A stretch of 64,000 bases of DNA, from the NCBI GenBank assembly GCA_964609675.1, contig CAZSRX010000019.1:1-64000 (forward strand), in the 5' to 3' direction. This stretch comes from CAZSRX01 sp964609675 [NCBI: uncultured Bacteroidota bacterium]. GTDB taxonomy: Bacteria; CLD3; SB21. Under the pieces are notes generated by a model, which was not told where the DNA came from, searched no databases, and was given only the letters and a program-made list of their open reading frames with translations. The first letter of the stretch is position 1. Each line of letters opens with the position of its first letter. Shown piece after piece: positions 8,210-15,473 of the stretch. A program made the position numbers and the translations under genes.

Positions 8210-9970
8210 TTAGTCTTTCAGGATAGCGTTGAAGTTGCAGACCTTATAACACTCGCCGCAGCGGATGCATTTGTTCTGATCAATGACATGCAATTGTTTC
8301 TTTTCGCCGGTGATGCATTTTGTAGGACAGGCGCGCGCGCAAAGCGTACAGCCGGTACAGGCATCGGTAATAAAATACGTCAGCAGGGCCGCGCAGTGGT
8401 GCGCCGGGCATTTTTTGTTGCTGATGTGGGCTTCGTATTCCGAACGGAAATATTTCAGCGTCGTCAGCACCGGATTCGGCGCGGTTTGTCCAAGTCCGCA
8501 CAGGGAGGTGTTTTTGACCAGTACAGCCAGTTCTTCAAGCAGTTCGATATCGCCGTCCTTGCCTTTGCCTTCGGTTATCCGCGTGAGCACTTCGAGCATG
8601 CGTTTCGTGCCGATGCGGCAGAATGTGCATTTGCCGCAGGATTCCCGCTGGGTGAAATCGAGGAAAAACCGCGCAACATCAACCATACAAGTCGTCTCAT
8701 CCATCACGACCAGTCCGCCGGAACCCATGATCGCGCCGGTTTTGTTAATGGATTCGTAGTCGATGATGGTGTTGTGCAATTCCGCGGGGATGCAGCCGCC
8801 GGACGGTCCGCCCATCTGCACCGCTTTGAATTTTTTATCCTCTTTGATGCCGCCGCAGATGTCATATACGATTTCTTTAATCGTAATGCCCATGGGCACT
8901 TCCACCAGTCCGCCGTGTTTAACTTTACCGGCCAGCGCGAAAACCTTGGTGCCTTTGCTTTTAGCGGTACCCAGCGTATTAAAGGCATTGGCACCATGGA
9001 GAATAATCCATGGGATATTGGCGAAGGTCTCCACGTTGTTAATGCTGGTTGGGTTTTCCCATAAACCTTTGGTGGCCGGGAACGGCGGGCGGACGCGCGG
9101 CATACCGCGTTTACCTTCAATGGAAGCCATCAGCGCGGTTTCTTCGCCGCAAACAAACGCGCCGGCGCCTTCTTTGAGTTTGAGATGAAACGACAGGTTT
9201 TTCCCGAGAATGTTGTCGCCGAGCAGGTTCCGTTTTTCCGCCTGCTCGATGGCGATATTCAGCCGTTCGATGGCCTTGGGATATTCCGCGCGAACGTAGA
9301 TGTATCCGTGTTCGGCGCCGATGGCGTAGCCGGCGATAATCATCCCTTCGATGACCGAATGCGGATCGCTCTCCAGCACCGAACGGTCCATAAAAGCGCC
9401 GGGATCGCCTTCATCGGCATTGCAGATGATATATTTATGCGTACCTTTGGCTAGGCGCGTAAACCGCCATTTCATGCCGGTCAGGAATCCCGCGCCGCCG
9501 CGGCCGCGCAAACCGGAATCAATAATAATATTTATCAACGCTTCTGGGTCGTATTCGCTCAACACTTTTTCAATCGCTTTGTAACCGTCCACCGCAAGAT
9601 ATTCTTCGATGGACTCCGGATTAATATGGCCGCAATTGCGCAACACGATTCGGTGCTGGCGGTCGATGTAGCTTTTATCGGAGCCGACGCCGTTATTGCT
9701 CCAGACAATCCACTCAGGAATTGTTTTCCCCTGCTTGAGATGTTCGTTGATGATGCGCTCCACACGGTCCCCGGTAACTTTGCCGTACAGGAAACGGCTA
9801 CCGTCATCCATGCGCAGTTCCACCAGCGGCTCCTGATAGCACATGCCGATACAGCCGGTTTTGGTGAGCTGGACAGAACCCGGAGGCAGTTTCTGCGTAA
9901 TCGCTTTATAGGTTTCCTCGGCGCCGGCCGCGATGCCGCATGTGCCGAGTCCCACAACAACTTTGGTCAT
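8210..9970 (-). CDS. NuoF/HydB-like NADH-binding flavoprotein subunit (StnB-like)
   Basis: The ATG at 9970 overlaps the TGA of the NuoE-like gene by 4 bases and follows AGAAGGA, so I prefer it to the longer frame opening at 10078. The product has 586 residues. It has an N-terminal thioredoxin-like [2Fe-2S] domain (Cys11, 40, 44), FMN/NADH-binding motifs (GRGGAGF at 156-162, NADEGDPGAF at 184-193), a NuoF-type [4Fe-4S] site (Cys445, 448, 451, 491), and two C-terminal ferredoxin motifs (Cys538-548 and 568-578). This is the architecture of the NADH-oxidising, bifurcating flavin subunit in HydABC- and Stn-type complexes. It should pass electrons between NAD and the fusion protein encoded next. 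Confidence 0.92.
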   Translation of the reverse strand: MTKVVVGLGTCGIAAGAEETYKAITQKLPPGSVQLTKTGCIGMCYQEPLVELRMDDGSRFLYGKVTGDRVERIINEHLKQGKTIPEWIVWSNNGVGSDKSYIDRQHRIVLRNCGHINPESIEEYLAVDGYKAIEKVLSEYDPEALINIIIDSGLRGRGGAGFLTGMKWRFTRLAKGTHKYIICNADEGDPGAFMDRSVLESDPHSVIEGMIIAGYAIGAEHGYIYVRAEYPKAIERLNIAIEQAEKRNLLGDNILGKNLSFHLKLKEGAGAFVCGEETALMASIEGKRGMPRVRPPFPATKGLWENPTSINNVETFANIPWIILHGANAFNTLGTAKSKGTKVFALAGKVKHGGLVEVPMGITIKEIVYDICGGIKEDKKFKAVQMGGPSGGCIPAELHNTIIDYESINKTGAIMGSGGLVVMDETTCMVDVARFFLDFTQRESCGKCTFCRIGTKRMLEVLTRITEGKGKDGDIELLEELAVLVKNTSLCGLGQTAPNPVLTTLKYFRSEYEAHISNKKCPAHHCAALLTYFITDACTGCTLCARACPTKCITGEKKQLHVIDQNKCIRCGECYKVCNFNAILKD

Positions 9971-10437
9971 GATGCTTTTTCCTTCTGGTATTGTTTCAGT
10001 ATCTTTGTCACTTCTTTCGGATTCAGGTTGCCGTAAGTGGCGTCGTTTATCATGATGACCGGCGCCAGGCTGCAGCAACCGAGGCAGGAAACGGTTTCCA
10101 ACGTGAACAGTTTGTCCTTGGTGGTTTCACCGTTGCCGATGCCCAGATGGTCCTGTACCGCTTTGGTGATGTCGTTGGCGCCGCTTACATGGCAGGCCGT
10201 TCCGTGGCAGACGCGGATCAGGTACTTGCCAACCGGCGTAAAACGGAACTGCGCGTAAAACGTGGCCACGCCGTATATGTGCGTGACGGGAATGCCTGTA
10301 GATTTGGATATTTCTTTAAGCTTATCGGGACTTAGAAAACCGTCTTCCGTTTGAACTTTCTGAAGCAACGGAATCAGTTTGCCCTCCTCGCCCTTATAGT
10401 GGAGGTTCTTGAAATCATAGCGTCGATGGATGCACAT
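9967..10437 (-). CDS. NuoE/HydC-like thioredoxin-fold [2Fe-2S] subunit (StnC-like)
   Basis: The 156-residue protein carries the NuoE signature: Cys77 and Cys82 in CHGTAC, and Cys118 and Cys122 in SCLGCC, which bind one [2Fe-2S] cluster. The N-terminal helical segment with GVATFYAQF is also typical of the family. AAAGGAA lies upstream of the ATG. The 4-base stop/start overlap with the NuoF-like gene indicates translational coupling and equal production. In related complexes this subunit connects the NADH-flavin site with the rest of the iron-sulfur chain. Confidence 0.93.
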   Translation of the reverse strand: MCIHRRYDFKNLHYKGEEGKLIPLLQKVQTEDGFLSPDKLKEISKSTGIPVTHIYGVATFYAQFRFTPVGKYLIRVCHGTACHVSGANDITKAVQDHLGIGNGETTKDKLFTLETVSCLGCCSLAPVIMINDATYGNLNPKEVTKILKQYQKEKAS

Positions 10438-10452
10438 GTATCGTTATTCCTT

Positions 10453-10854
10453 TTAATCGTGTGGGGTGTTGAACATTTTATTCATCAGGCTCATCATCTG
10501 GTCAATATCGCCGAAACCGCCCATAGCGTGGCCTTTGCATCCTTTACGGGCGCAGAATTCCACGTAGCCGCCGCTGGATATGGTCAGCGAGGCCATCGGA
10601 GCGCGGCAGAGGCTGCACAGATGGGGCAGCATCAGGCTCGAATCGCACTTCGGGCAGCGGAACTCGGCAATGGCGCCTTCGGGAATTTTCATATCGGTCG
10701 TCACGGTATAATCCCCGAAGATGGCGCTCAGGAATATCTCGCCGTCCTCGTGGGTTTCCTTGATATGCGCGTCCAGATGCACGCGGTTGCCCTCGGTCAG
10801 CAGGGCGTGGCAATGCGGACAGCACAAATCCATAATCAGCATTTCTTTACTCAT
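10453..10854 (-). CDS. single-module zinc-ribbon protein in the redox operon
   Basis: The 133 residues contain one module of the kind seen twice in the protein at 2423-3298: CPHC near the N-terminus, a segment LSAIFGDY, the knuckle CPKC, then CSLC, and a final CARKGC followed by His. The start is well supported by AAGGAGA six bases before the ATG. It lies 15 bases before the NuoE-like gene and 22 bases after the hydrogenase-like gene, so it is co-transcribed with the complex. A role in assembly, Fe-S handling or regulation can be guessed from position only. I do not recognise a named family. Confidence 0.82.
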   Translation of the reverse strand: MSKEMLIMDLCCPHCHALLTEGNRVHLDAHIKETHEDGEIFLSAIFGDYTVTTDMKIPEGAIAEFRCPKCDSSLMLPHLCSLCRAPMASLTISSGGYVEFCARKGCKGHAMGGFGDIDQMMSLMNKMFNTPHD

Positions 10855-10876
10855 ATAGAGTCTCCTTAGTCAGCCG

Positions 10877-12142
10877 TTATTTTTTGGTCTGCAAATTTTC
10901 AATTTTTATAAACACGCAATTATCCGGCGACGCCTCTCCGGCAACGATATCCTGGGCAAGGGTTTCGCAGTCGGGGGCGCCGCAGGCGGCGCAGTCCTTG
11001 TGAGCCAGTTTTTCGAGGACCAGACTTTTTTCTTTTTTTAAAGCGATAGCCTGTTTAAGATTGCCGCCCATCGGTTTTAGGGGACGGGCTTTGATGGCTT
11101 CCTCAAAAGAAAAGAAATGCTGGCGGAACAGTGCGCGGACTTTTTCCTCGCTGACTCGGTCCTGAACGCGGATTTCTTCCATCATGCGACGGATATTACG
11201 CTCGGCCATATAACGCTCTTCCATAACCAACGGCCCGCTTACGCAGCCGCCGGGACAAATATACGCTTCAATATAATCGGTAGACAGAAACTTACCGGAC
11301 TCGATCCGGTCGAATACCGACGTCACTTCATGAACGCCGCTGATGGCTAACGTGTTGCGGTCGCGGATGCAGCCGATCTCGCCTCGCGACATGGCCCACA
11401 GAATGCCCCGCGCGCTGAATTTCATGTCGGGGTTGAGATAGTCGGAGTCTTTGACCGTCCGCAGCAGGCGGGGATATACGTCGTTGATGGAAAAGGCGCC
11501 GTCAATATGCGATTTCTCAAGAGCGACGGGACGTTCAATCGATTGCATGATTGCCGAACACGGCGTAATAAAAAAGATGCCGATTTCTTCCGGCGACAGG
11601 GATAAATCTACGGACAGTTTTTTACGGATGAATTTAGCGGATAGTTCCCGCGGTGTCTCAATCGGTATTAGGTGCGGCACCAGATCGGGATAGCGGATCA
11701 TAATCAACCGGATAATTGCCGGACAATTGACCGATATTTTGGGCCAGGGTTCTCCGGCTTCCGAGAGGTAGGTATCAATCGCGCGGCCGACCATCTCGCT
11801 CATCCAGGATACGTCATAATAATCGTTGAAACCCAGGCTCAGCAACGCATGCAGAATCGTGCTCGGATGCACATTCGCGCCAAACTGGCCGTAGAGCGTC
11901 GGCGAGGTAATCGCTACGGTATATTTGTATTTCTTCAAATCGGACGTAGAAGAGGTAATGGCAAACACAGCGTTATTTCGGCATGCGCGGATACACTCGC
12001 CGCAGTCGATGCAAAGTTCCGGTTTAACAGCCACCGCGTTATGATAAACGCGAATAGCCCGGGTAGGGCAGATTTTGGCGCACGCCACGCAGGCTTTACA
12101 GTTTTCCTTATTCCGGGCAATGGTATGGGCCAGCTCGCTCAT
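10877..12142 (-). CDS. sensory-type [FeFe]-hydrogenase homologue with C-terminal 4Fe-4S domain
   Basis: The 421-residue protein begins with two [4Fe-4S] ferredoxin motifs (Cys15-25 and 44-54), followed by an [Fe] hydrogenase large-subunit domain. All four cysteines expected to hold the H-cluster are present: Cys140 (VNCPA), Cys195 (TPCSA), and Cys296 and Cys300 (CPGGC). The proton-transfer cysteine that precedes the first ligand in catalytic enzymes (TSCCP) is Asn139 here, and the Lys of the second motif is missing. At the end, Cys384, 387, 392 and 409 form a FeS-type [4Fe-4S] domain (PF04060-like). This is the pattern of sensory or regulatory group C/D enzymes (HydS/HsfB type). The usual PAS or phosphatase output is absent, and a separate RsbW-like ATPase gene lies 3 bases upstream. 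Confidence 0.88.
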   Translation of the reverse strand: MSELAHTIARNKENCKACVACAKICPTRAIRVYHNAVAVKPELCIDCGECIRACRNNAVFAITSSTSDLKKYKYTVAITSPTLYGQFGANVHPSTILHALLSLGFNDYYDVSWMSEMVGRAIDTYLSEAGEPWPKISVNCPAIIRLIMIRYPDLVPHLIPIETPRELSAKFIRKKLSVDLSLSPEEIGIFFITPCSAIMQSIERPVALEKSHIDGAFSINDVYPRLLRTVKDSDYLNPDMKFSARGILWAMSRGEIGCIRDRNTLAISGVHEVTSVFDRIESGKFLSTDYIEAYICPGGCVSGPLVMEERYMAERNIRRMMEEIRVQDRVSEEKVRALFRQHFFSFEEAIKARPLKPMGGNLKQAIALKKEKSLVLEKLAHKDCAACGAPDCETLAQDIVAGEASPDNCVFIKIENLQTKK

Positions 12143-12145
12143 CGA

Positions 12146-12592
12146 TTATCCTTGCGCCTGTGGATTCAGATTGATGCAATAATTCAAGGTGGTGCCGACA
12201 CCTACCTTGGACTGAATATCGAACTGGTCCGTGTTGCGTTTAATGTTCGGCAATCCCATACCGGCGCCGAAACCCCGCGCGCGCATTTCCGGCGTAGCCG
12301 TGGAAAATCCCGGCTGCATGGCCATTTCAATGTCGGGAATGCCCTGTCCTTCGTCCTTAATCTGAATGATAACCCGGGACGGCGTCAGGGTGATCGTCAT
12401 TTCGGCCTTGCGCGCGTACATGATAACGTTCATCTCGGCCTCGAAATTGGCAATGGATAAGCGCCGTATGACGTCGGACGGCAGGCCGAGTTCTTTCAGC
12501 GTGGTTTTTATTTTCGCCGATACGTCGCCGCCATGCTCGAAATCATCGCCGGTTATCGGATAGGTTTCCGTATATAAAATCTCTTCAGCCAT
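12146..12592 (-). CDS. RsbW-like anti-sigma-factor/serine kinase ATPase domain protein
   Basis: This 148-residue protein is a stand-alone GHKL ATPase domain. An N-box region (NFEAEMNVI) is followed by the G1 motif DEGQGIPD, a flexible lid, and the G2-like GMGLPNI. This matches the HATPase_c_2 family of anti-sigma factors and serine protein kinases. Such proteins accompany sensory [FeFe] hydrogenases in Clostridia and Thermotogae, where they are thought to pass on a redox or H2 signal. It ends 3 bases before the hydrogenase-like gene. A 141-base AT-rich gap with an inverted repeat lies upstream, so transcription may also begin there. Confidence 0.85.
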   Translation of the reverse strand: MAEEILYTETYPITGDDFEHGGDVSAKIKTTLKELGLPSDVIRRLSIANFEAEMNVIMYARKAEMTITLTPSRVIIQIKDEGQGIPDIEMAMQPGFSTATPEMRARGFGAGMGLPNIKRNTDQFDIQSKVGVGTTLNYCINLNPQAQG

Positions 12593-12638
12593 AAAACTTG
12601 CCGGATGAATAGAACGTGAATCGGATAAAATGTAATGA

Positions 12639-12665
12639 TAATTTTATTTAAGACAAATAAAATTA
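12639..12665. repeat. 11-bp perfect AT-only inverted repeat
   Basis: The arms TAATTTTATTT (12639-12649) and AAATAAAATTA (12655-12665) are separated by AAGAC. The repeat lies in the only sizeable gap of the redox operon, 47 bases before the RsbW-like gene. It could be an operator or a weak attenuator. It has no GC stem, so it is not a standard terminator. Confidence 0.5.
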
Positions 12666-12733
12666 GTTTATTGAACAATAATTATGATTAACGCCAATGA
12701 CCTTTCGGAGTGACGGGCAACGCGCCACGCGCA

Positions 12734-13123
12734 TTATTTTCCGGTAATTTCGGCTCCAATAAGACCCTCCCGGAACAACAGCCCGCAGGCATCGAACATA
12801 TGATGGCGCGTGGTCAGCACGGGCAGGTTTTTTTTCACGGCAAGTTCCAGCGCCGGGGGTGACGGCCGTTTGCCATGCACGTAAAGGATCGCTTTAAAAT
12901 CGGCGAGATCAGCCGTATGAACGGATTGCACGCTCGTAAGGGCGGTAATCAGCAGGGTATGCGACCGGGAAAAAGCCAGCACATCGCTCATCATGTCGGC
13001 GGCAAAACATTCACGAATGTCGGTGTTCAGATACTCGTTGCCGCAGAGTACATCGCATTCCAGCAGATGCGCTATCTCTTTCAGTTTCATATCGTGCACG
13101 GACAGATGGTTACTTTCCGGCAA
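12734..13123 (-). CDS. DRTGG-domain protein (second of two)
   Basis: This protein of up to 129 residues matches the DRTGG fold: an N-terminal helix (LKEIAHLLECDVL) and alternating strands and helices ending in a segment like PVLTTRHHMFDACGLLF. It is a diverged tandem paralogue of the next gene upstream. The first possible start is TTG at 13123. GTG at 13099 and ATG at 13090 are alternatives, and none has a clear ribosome-binding site. DRTGG domains occur in phosphotransacetylase N-termini and beside CBS domains, and often lie next to HsfB-type hydrogenase genes. Ligand sensing is a family-based guess. Confidence 0.75.
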   Translation of the reverse strand: MPESNHLSVHDMKLKEIAHLLECDVLCGNEYLNTDIRECFAADMMSDVLAFSRSHTLLITALTSVQSVHTADLADFKAILYVHGKRPSPPALELAVKKNLPVLTTRHHMFDACGLLFREGLIGAEITGK

Positions 13124-13129
13124 AACGAT

Positions 13130-13459
13130 TTAGCGGATGCCGTTCTCAAAAAGCCGGCTGGCGACCTGCCAGCCGTTCAGGTTAGTGGAAAACACTGGAA
13201 TTTCGGCTTTCTCGGCCATCTTAATTACATCCGGCGTAGGTTGCTTGCCCTGCGTGACCACAATCCCCGACAGGTCTACCAAGTTGGCCGCTGCAATCAC
13301 GTTATTATGAATCTGTACCGTGATGAGTATATTCCCGGCTTTGGCATTGGCGATGACGTCGCTGACCATATCCGAGATATATACGCCGGTAACTTCTTTA
13401 TCAAAAATTTTGGTGACGCTTTTAAGTTCGAGTTTTTCTGCAATTTCCTTAATGGTCAT
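13130..13459 (-). CDS. DRTGG-domain protein (first of two)
   Basis: This compact 109-residue DRTGG-domain protein starts with MTIKEIAEKLEL and contains the typical VYISDMVSDV and ILITVQ strands, ending in PVFSTNLNGWQVA. It shares the pattern SDMMSDV/SDMVSDV and the final helix with its neighbour, indicating tandem duplication. An AGGAGA-type site lies before the ATG. It belongs to the group of small regulatory proteins upstream of the sensory hydrogenase. Confidence 0.82.
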   Translation of the reverse strand: MTIKEIAEKLELKSVTKIFDKEVTGVYISDMVSDVIANAKAGNILITVQIHNNVIAAANLVDLSGIVVTQGKQPTPDVIKMAEKAEIPVFSTNLNGWQVASRLFENGIR

Positions 13460-13480
13460 GATGTTCTCCTGTTTAGAAAT

Positions 13481-14014
13481 CTATTCTTCGGTCATGGACG
13501 TTAGGCCAACGTCCAGCATGATTTCGCCGTATGACAATTGTTTATACAGTTCAAAGTAATCCGGCAGGATGAGTATTTTTTTGTTGCCGGTGCGGAGCCG
13601 TTCGTTGAAATAGCGGTTCAGCACATGGATTTTTTCCATATCCATATGCAGGCGGGAGCCGTCGTCCGCTTCGTAGGTGATGGCAATGTAGATAAAAATT
13701 TTATTCTCCATGGCCATTTCACCGATCTTGTAAATTTCGCTGTCCGGCTTGCAGTTGCCGTAATACATCAGCCCCAGCAGTTCGTCGAATTTTATGACTG
13801 TTCCGGTTTCATTGTCCCGTATATCAAAACGGAACGACTGAGCCATGCCAGAATATTTCCAGACTTTGGCGCCTTCACGGTATTCTTCCTTGGGAACGAC
13901 CGGTTCGGCTGAGAAATAGGACCGCATCGATTTACTGAAAATTTCATGCTCTACGACAAGATATCCCGTCTGGATATTTATCATTTCGTACCGGTTACGC
14001 GCGGATTCGGCCAT
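13481..14014 (-). CDS. unrecognised protein, first gene of the redox operon
   Basis: The 177-residue soluble protein (167 if the ATG at 13984 is used) has no signal peptide, no membrane segment and no motif I recognise. It has mixed alpha/beta character, two adjacent tyrosines in GLMYYGN, and an acidic tail. It is 21 bases from the first DRTGG gene, and the candidate promoter at 14063-14091 lies just upstream, so it appears to lead the operon. Neither start has a strong ribosome-binding site. A regulatory role is suggested by position only. Confidence 0.7.
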   Translation of the reverse strand: MAESARNRYEMINIQTGYLVVEHEIFSKSMRSYFSAEPVVPKEEYREGAKVWKYSGMAQSFRFDIRDNETGTVIKFDELLGLMYYGNCKPDSEIYKIGEMAMENKIFIYIAITYEADDGSRLHMDMEKIHVLNRYFNERLRTGNKKILILPDYFELYKQLSYGEIMLDVGLTSMTEE

Positions 14015-14062
14015 GCGATTGTAGCAGTTCGTTTAAGGATTGATATTGTGAAACCGGTGAAA

Positions 14063-14091
14063 ATGATAGATAAGATTTGGCTGTAAATCAA
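14063..14091 (-). promoter_or_regulatory. candidate promoter of the redox/sensory-hydrogenase operon
   Basis: Read on the minus strand, TTGATT (14091-14086) and TATCAT (14068-14063) are separated by 17 bases. This would place the transcript start about 40 bases before the first ATG of the operon. The match is good but rests on consensus alone. Confidence 0.45.
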
Positions 14092-14125
14092 GACAAAAAA
14101 AGGAATCCGTAGAACACGGAAACGG

Positions 14126-15250
14126 TTAAAACGCCTCGCCGATCGCGATAAACCAGCTGAATGAATCATGTCCCCAGGCAAAGTCGAGCCGCAGGTTGAC
14201 GCGGGTTTCCTCGTTCATCAAAAACCGGATACCATAGCCCAGCGAGTACTTAAGAGGCCGGAACGAAAATCCGTCCGGATTTCGGGCGACTTCGCCCGCG
14301 CCGGCAAACGCAGCCAGCCCGAAACGCCAGTAAACCGGCATGCGGTACTCCGCCTGAGCGGCTATCATCTGGCGATCTTTGTAACGGCCCAAATAATAAC
14401 CGCGTGTTATGTAAAGGCCTCCAAACTCGGCAACTTTATTAACCGGAGCCTCACCGGTGATCCATTGCCCGTAGAACTGGGCGGCAAGAACGTGATTTTC
14501 AAAAATAGTAAAATATTTCCGCGCGTCAATCCGGTACCGGATAAAATCAAAACCGCTGCCGATGAGGCTGTGAAAAGGGACCAGCGTATTCTGGCAATAC
14601 CATCCCCGCGTAGGATACAGGCTGTAATCCCGGGAATCCCAGTTAATGGAAACACCGAGTCCCGAGGTATAGCGAAATCGCCGGTAAGGTTGGAAGAAAT
14701 TATCATAAAGGCTGTTAGCCTCGGTTTTAATCACGCGGTAGGCGTCAAATTCGTAAACCGCACCGAGATACAGGGCGCGGCTGATTTTTCGCGTGTAGTT
14801 CATCATGACGCCAAATGTCTGCGGCGTCATATTTTCTCCGCTGGAATCCGGCGTGTGCGGCCCGATGCCATAAAAAGCGTCCGGGTACTTGCTGTACAAC
14901 AGGCTCGAACCCAGCCGGGAGCGGTTGCGGTCCCAGAAATAATCCGAACCAAGCGTGGTGATGATCTGCTTCTTCTGTGTATAAATCAGCGATGCATAGA
15001 GCGTCGTCGGCCGTGAAGCCGCCTGTTCTTTTGACCGGCTGAACACATACGTGACACCCATTCCGCCGCCCAGCTTTGTCTGCGGCGTCCAGTATATTAT
15101 TGGCAGAAAATAAAAATGCCGCGTTTCTTCAGCGTTTTCGATAACCTGAGAAAACATCGACGTATCATTCACAACGGTGTCGCTTTGCGCATACAGAACA
15201 TCTAAAGCAAAACCGAACACTATAAATAGAATATAAGCAGCGGATTTCAT
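14126..15250 (-). CDS. Omp85/BamA-type outer-membrane beta-barrel without POTRA domains
   Basis: The 374-residue protein has a signal peptide ending near ALDVLYAQ. A beta-barrel follows with alternating aromatic strands and an end on phenylalanine (IGEAF), the usual outer-membrane insertion signal. The segments GLGVSINWDSRDYSLYPTRG and EFGGLYITRGYYLGRY correspond to the conserved bacterial surface antigen (D15) barrel motifs. Only about 40 residues lie between the signal peptide and the barrel, so POTRA domains are missing. That separates it from BamA and TamA and suggests a stand-alone barrel of unknown transport role. Confidence 0.88.
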   Translation of the reverse strand: MKSAAYILFIVFGFALDVLYAQSDTVVNDTSMFSQVIENAEETRHFYFLPIIYWTPQTKLGGGMGVTYVFSRSKEQAASRPTTLYASLIYTQKKQIITTLGSDYFWDRNRSRLGSSLLYSKYPDAFYGIGPHTPDSSGENMTPQTFGVMMNYTRKISRALYLGAVYEFDAYRVIKTEANSLYDNFFQPYRRFRYTSGLGVSINWDSRDYSLYPTRGWYCQNTLVPFHSLIGSGFDFIRYRIDARKYFTIFENHVLAAQFYGQWITGEAPVNKVAEFGGLYITRGYYLGRYKDRQMIAAQAEYRMPVYWRFGLAAFAGAGEVARNPDGFSFRPLKYSLGYGIRFLMNEETRVNLRLDFAWGHDSFSWFIAIGEAF

Positions 15251-15348
15251 ACCGATGTGAAGATAATCATCAGGCGATCCAATTGCAACGGATAAAACCG
15301 CACAAAAATTATTTCATCTCTTGTTGGTTTCTATACTTCTGCAAAAAC

Positions 15349-15444
15349 TTAATCTTTTTTCAGAGGAGGAATAAACGTGGCTTTCTTCTTACCCTTCACA
15401 GTTCCATTCATGTAATTCCAAGGATGCGACGGCTTAAGAATCAT
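15349..15444 (-). CDS. possible 31-residue basic small protein at the end of the lipid operon
   Basis: An ATG at 15444 opens a 31-codon frame ending in TAA at 15349. The product is lysine- and proline-rich, with HPWNY, KGKKKATF and a final PPLKKD. It begins 29 bases after the DUF2062 stop on the same strand, so it could be the last cistron of that operon. The ribosome-binding site is weak. It is only a candidate, and conservation in related genomes would decide. Confidence 0.35.
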   Translation of the reverse strand: MILKPSHPWNYMNGTVKGKKKATFIPPLKKD

Positions 15445-15473
15445 ACATTATCATCTTTATATATTCGCCGTAC

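Noticed and set aside
8288-9064. 258-codon plus-strand frame
   Set aside because: It is antisense to the NuoF-like gene, which carries all family motifs. The predicted product has an unnatural composition.
10877-12142. Catalytic H2-producing [FeFe] hydrogenase
   Set aside because: The proton-transfer Cys and the second-motif Lys are missing, and the protein is short (421 residues) with the regulatory-type FeS domain at its end.
15361-15411. Perfect AGGAGG followed by a GTG and a 12-codon frame on the plus strand
   Set aside because: The purine run is the complement of the Pro-Pro-Leu codons of the minus-strand small frame, and a 12-codon peptide has no supporting context.
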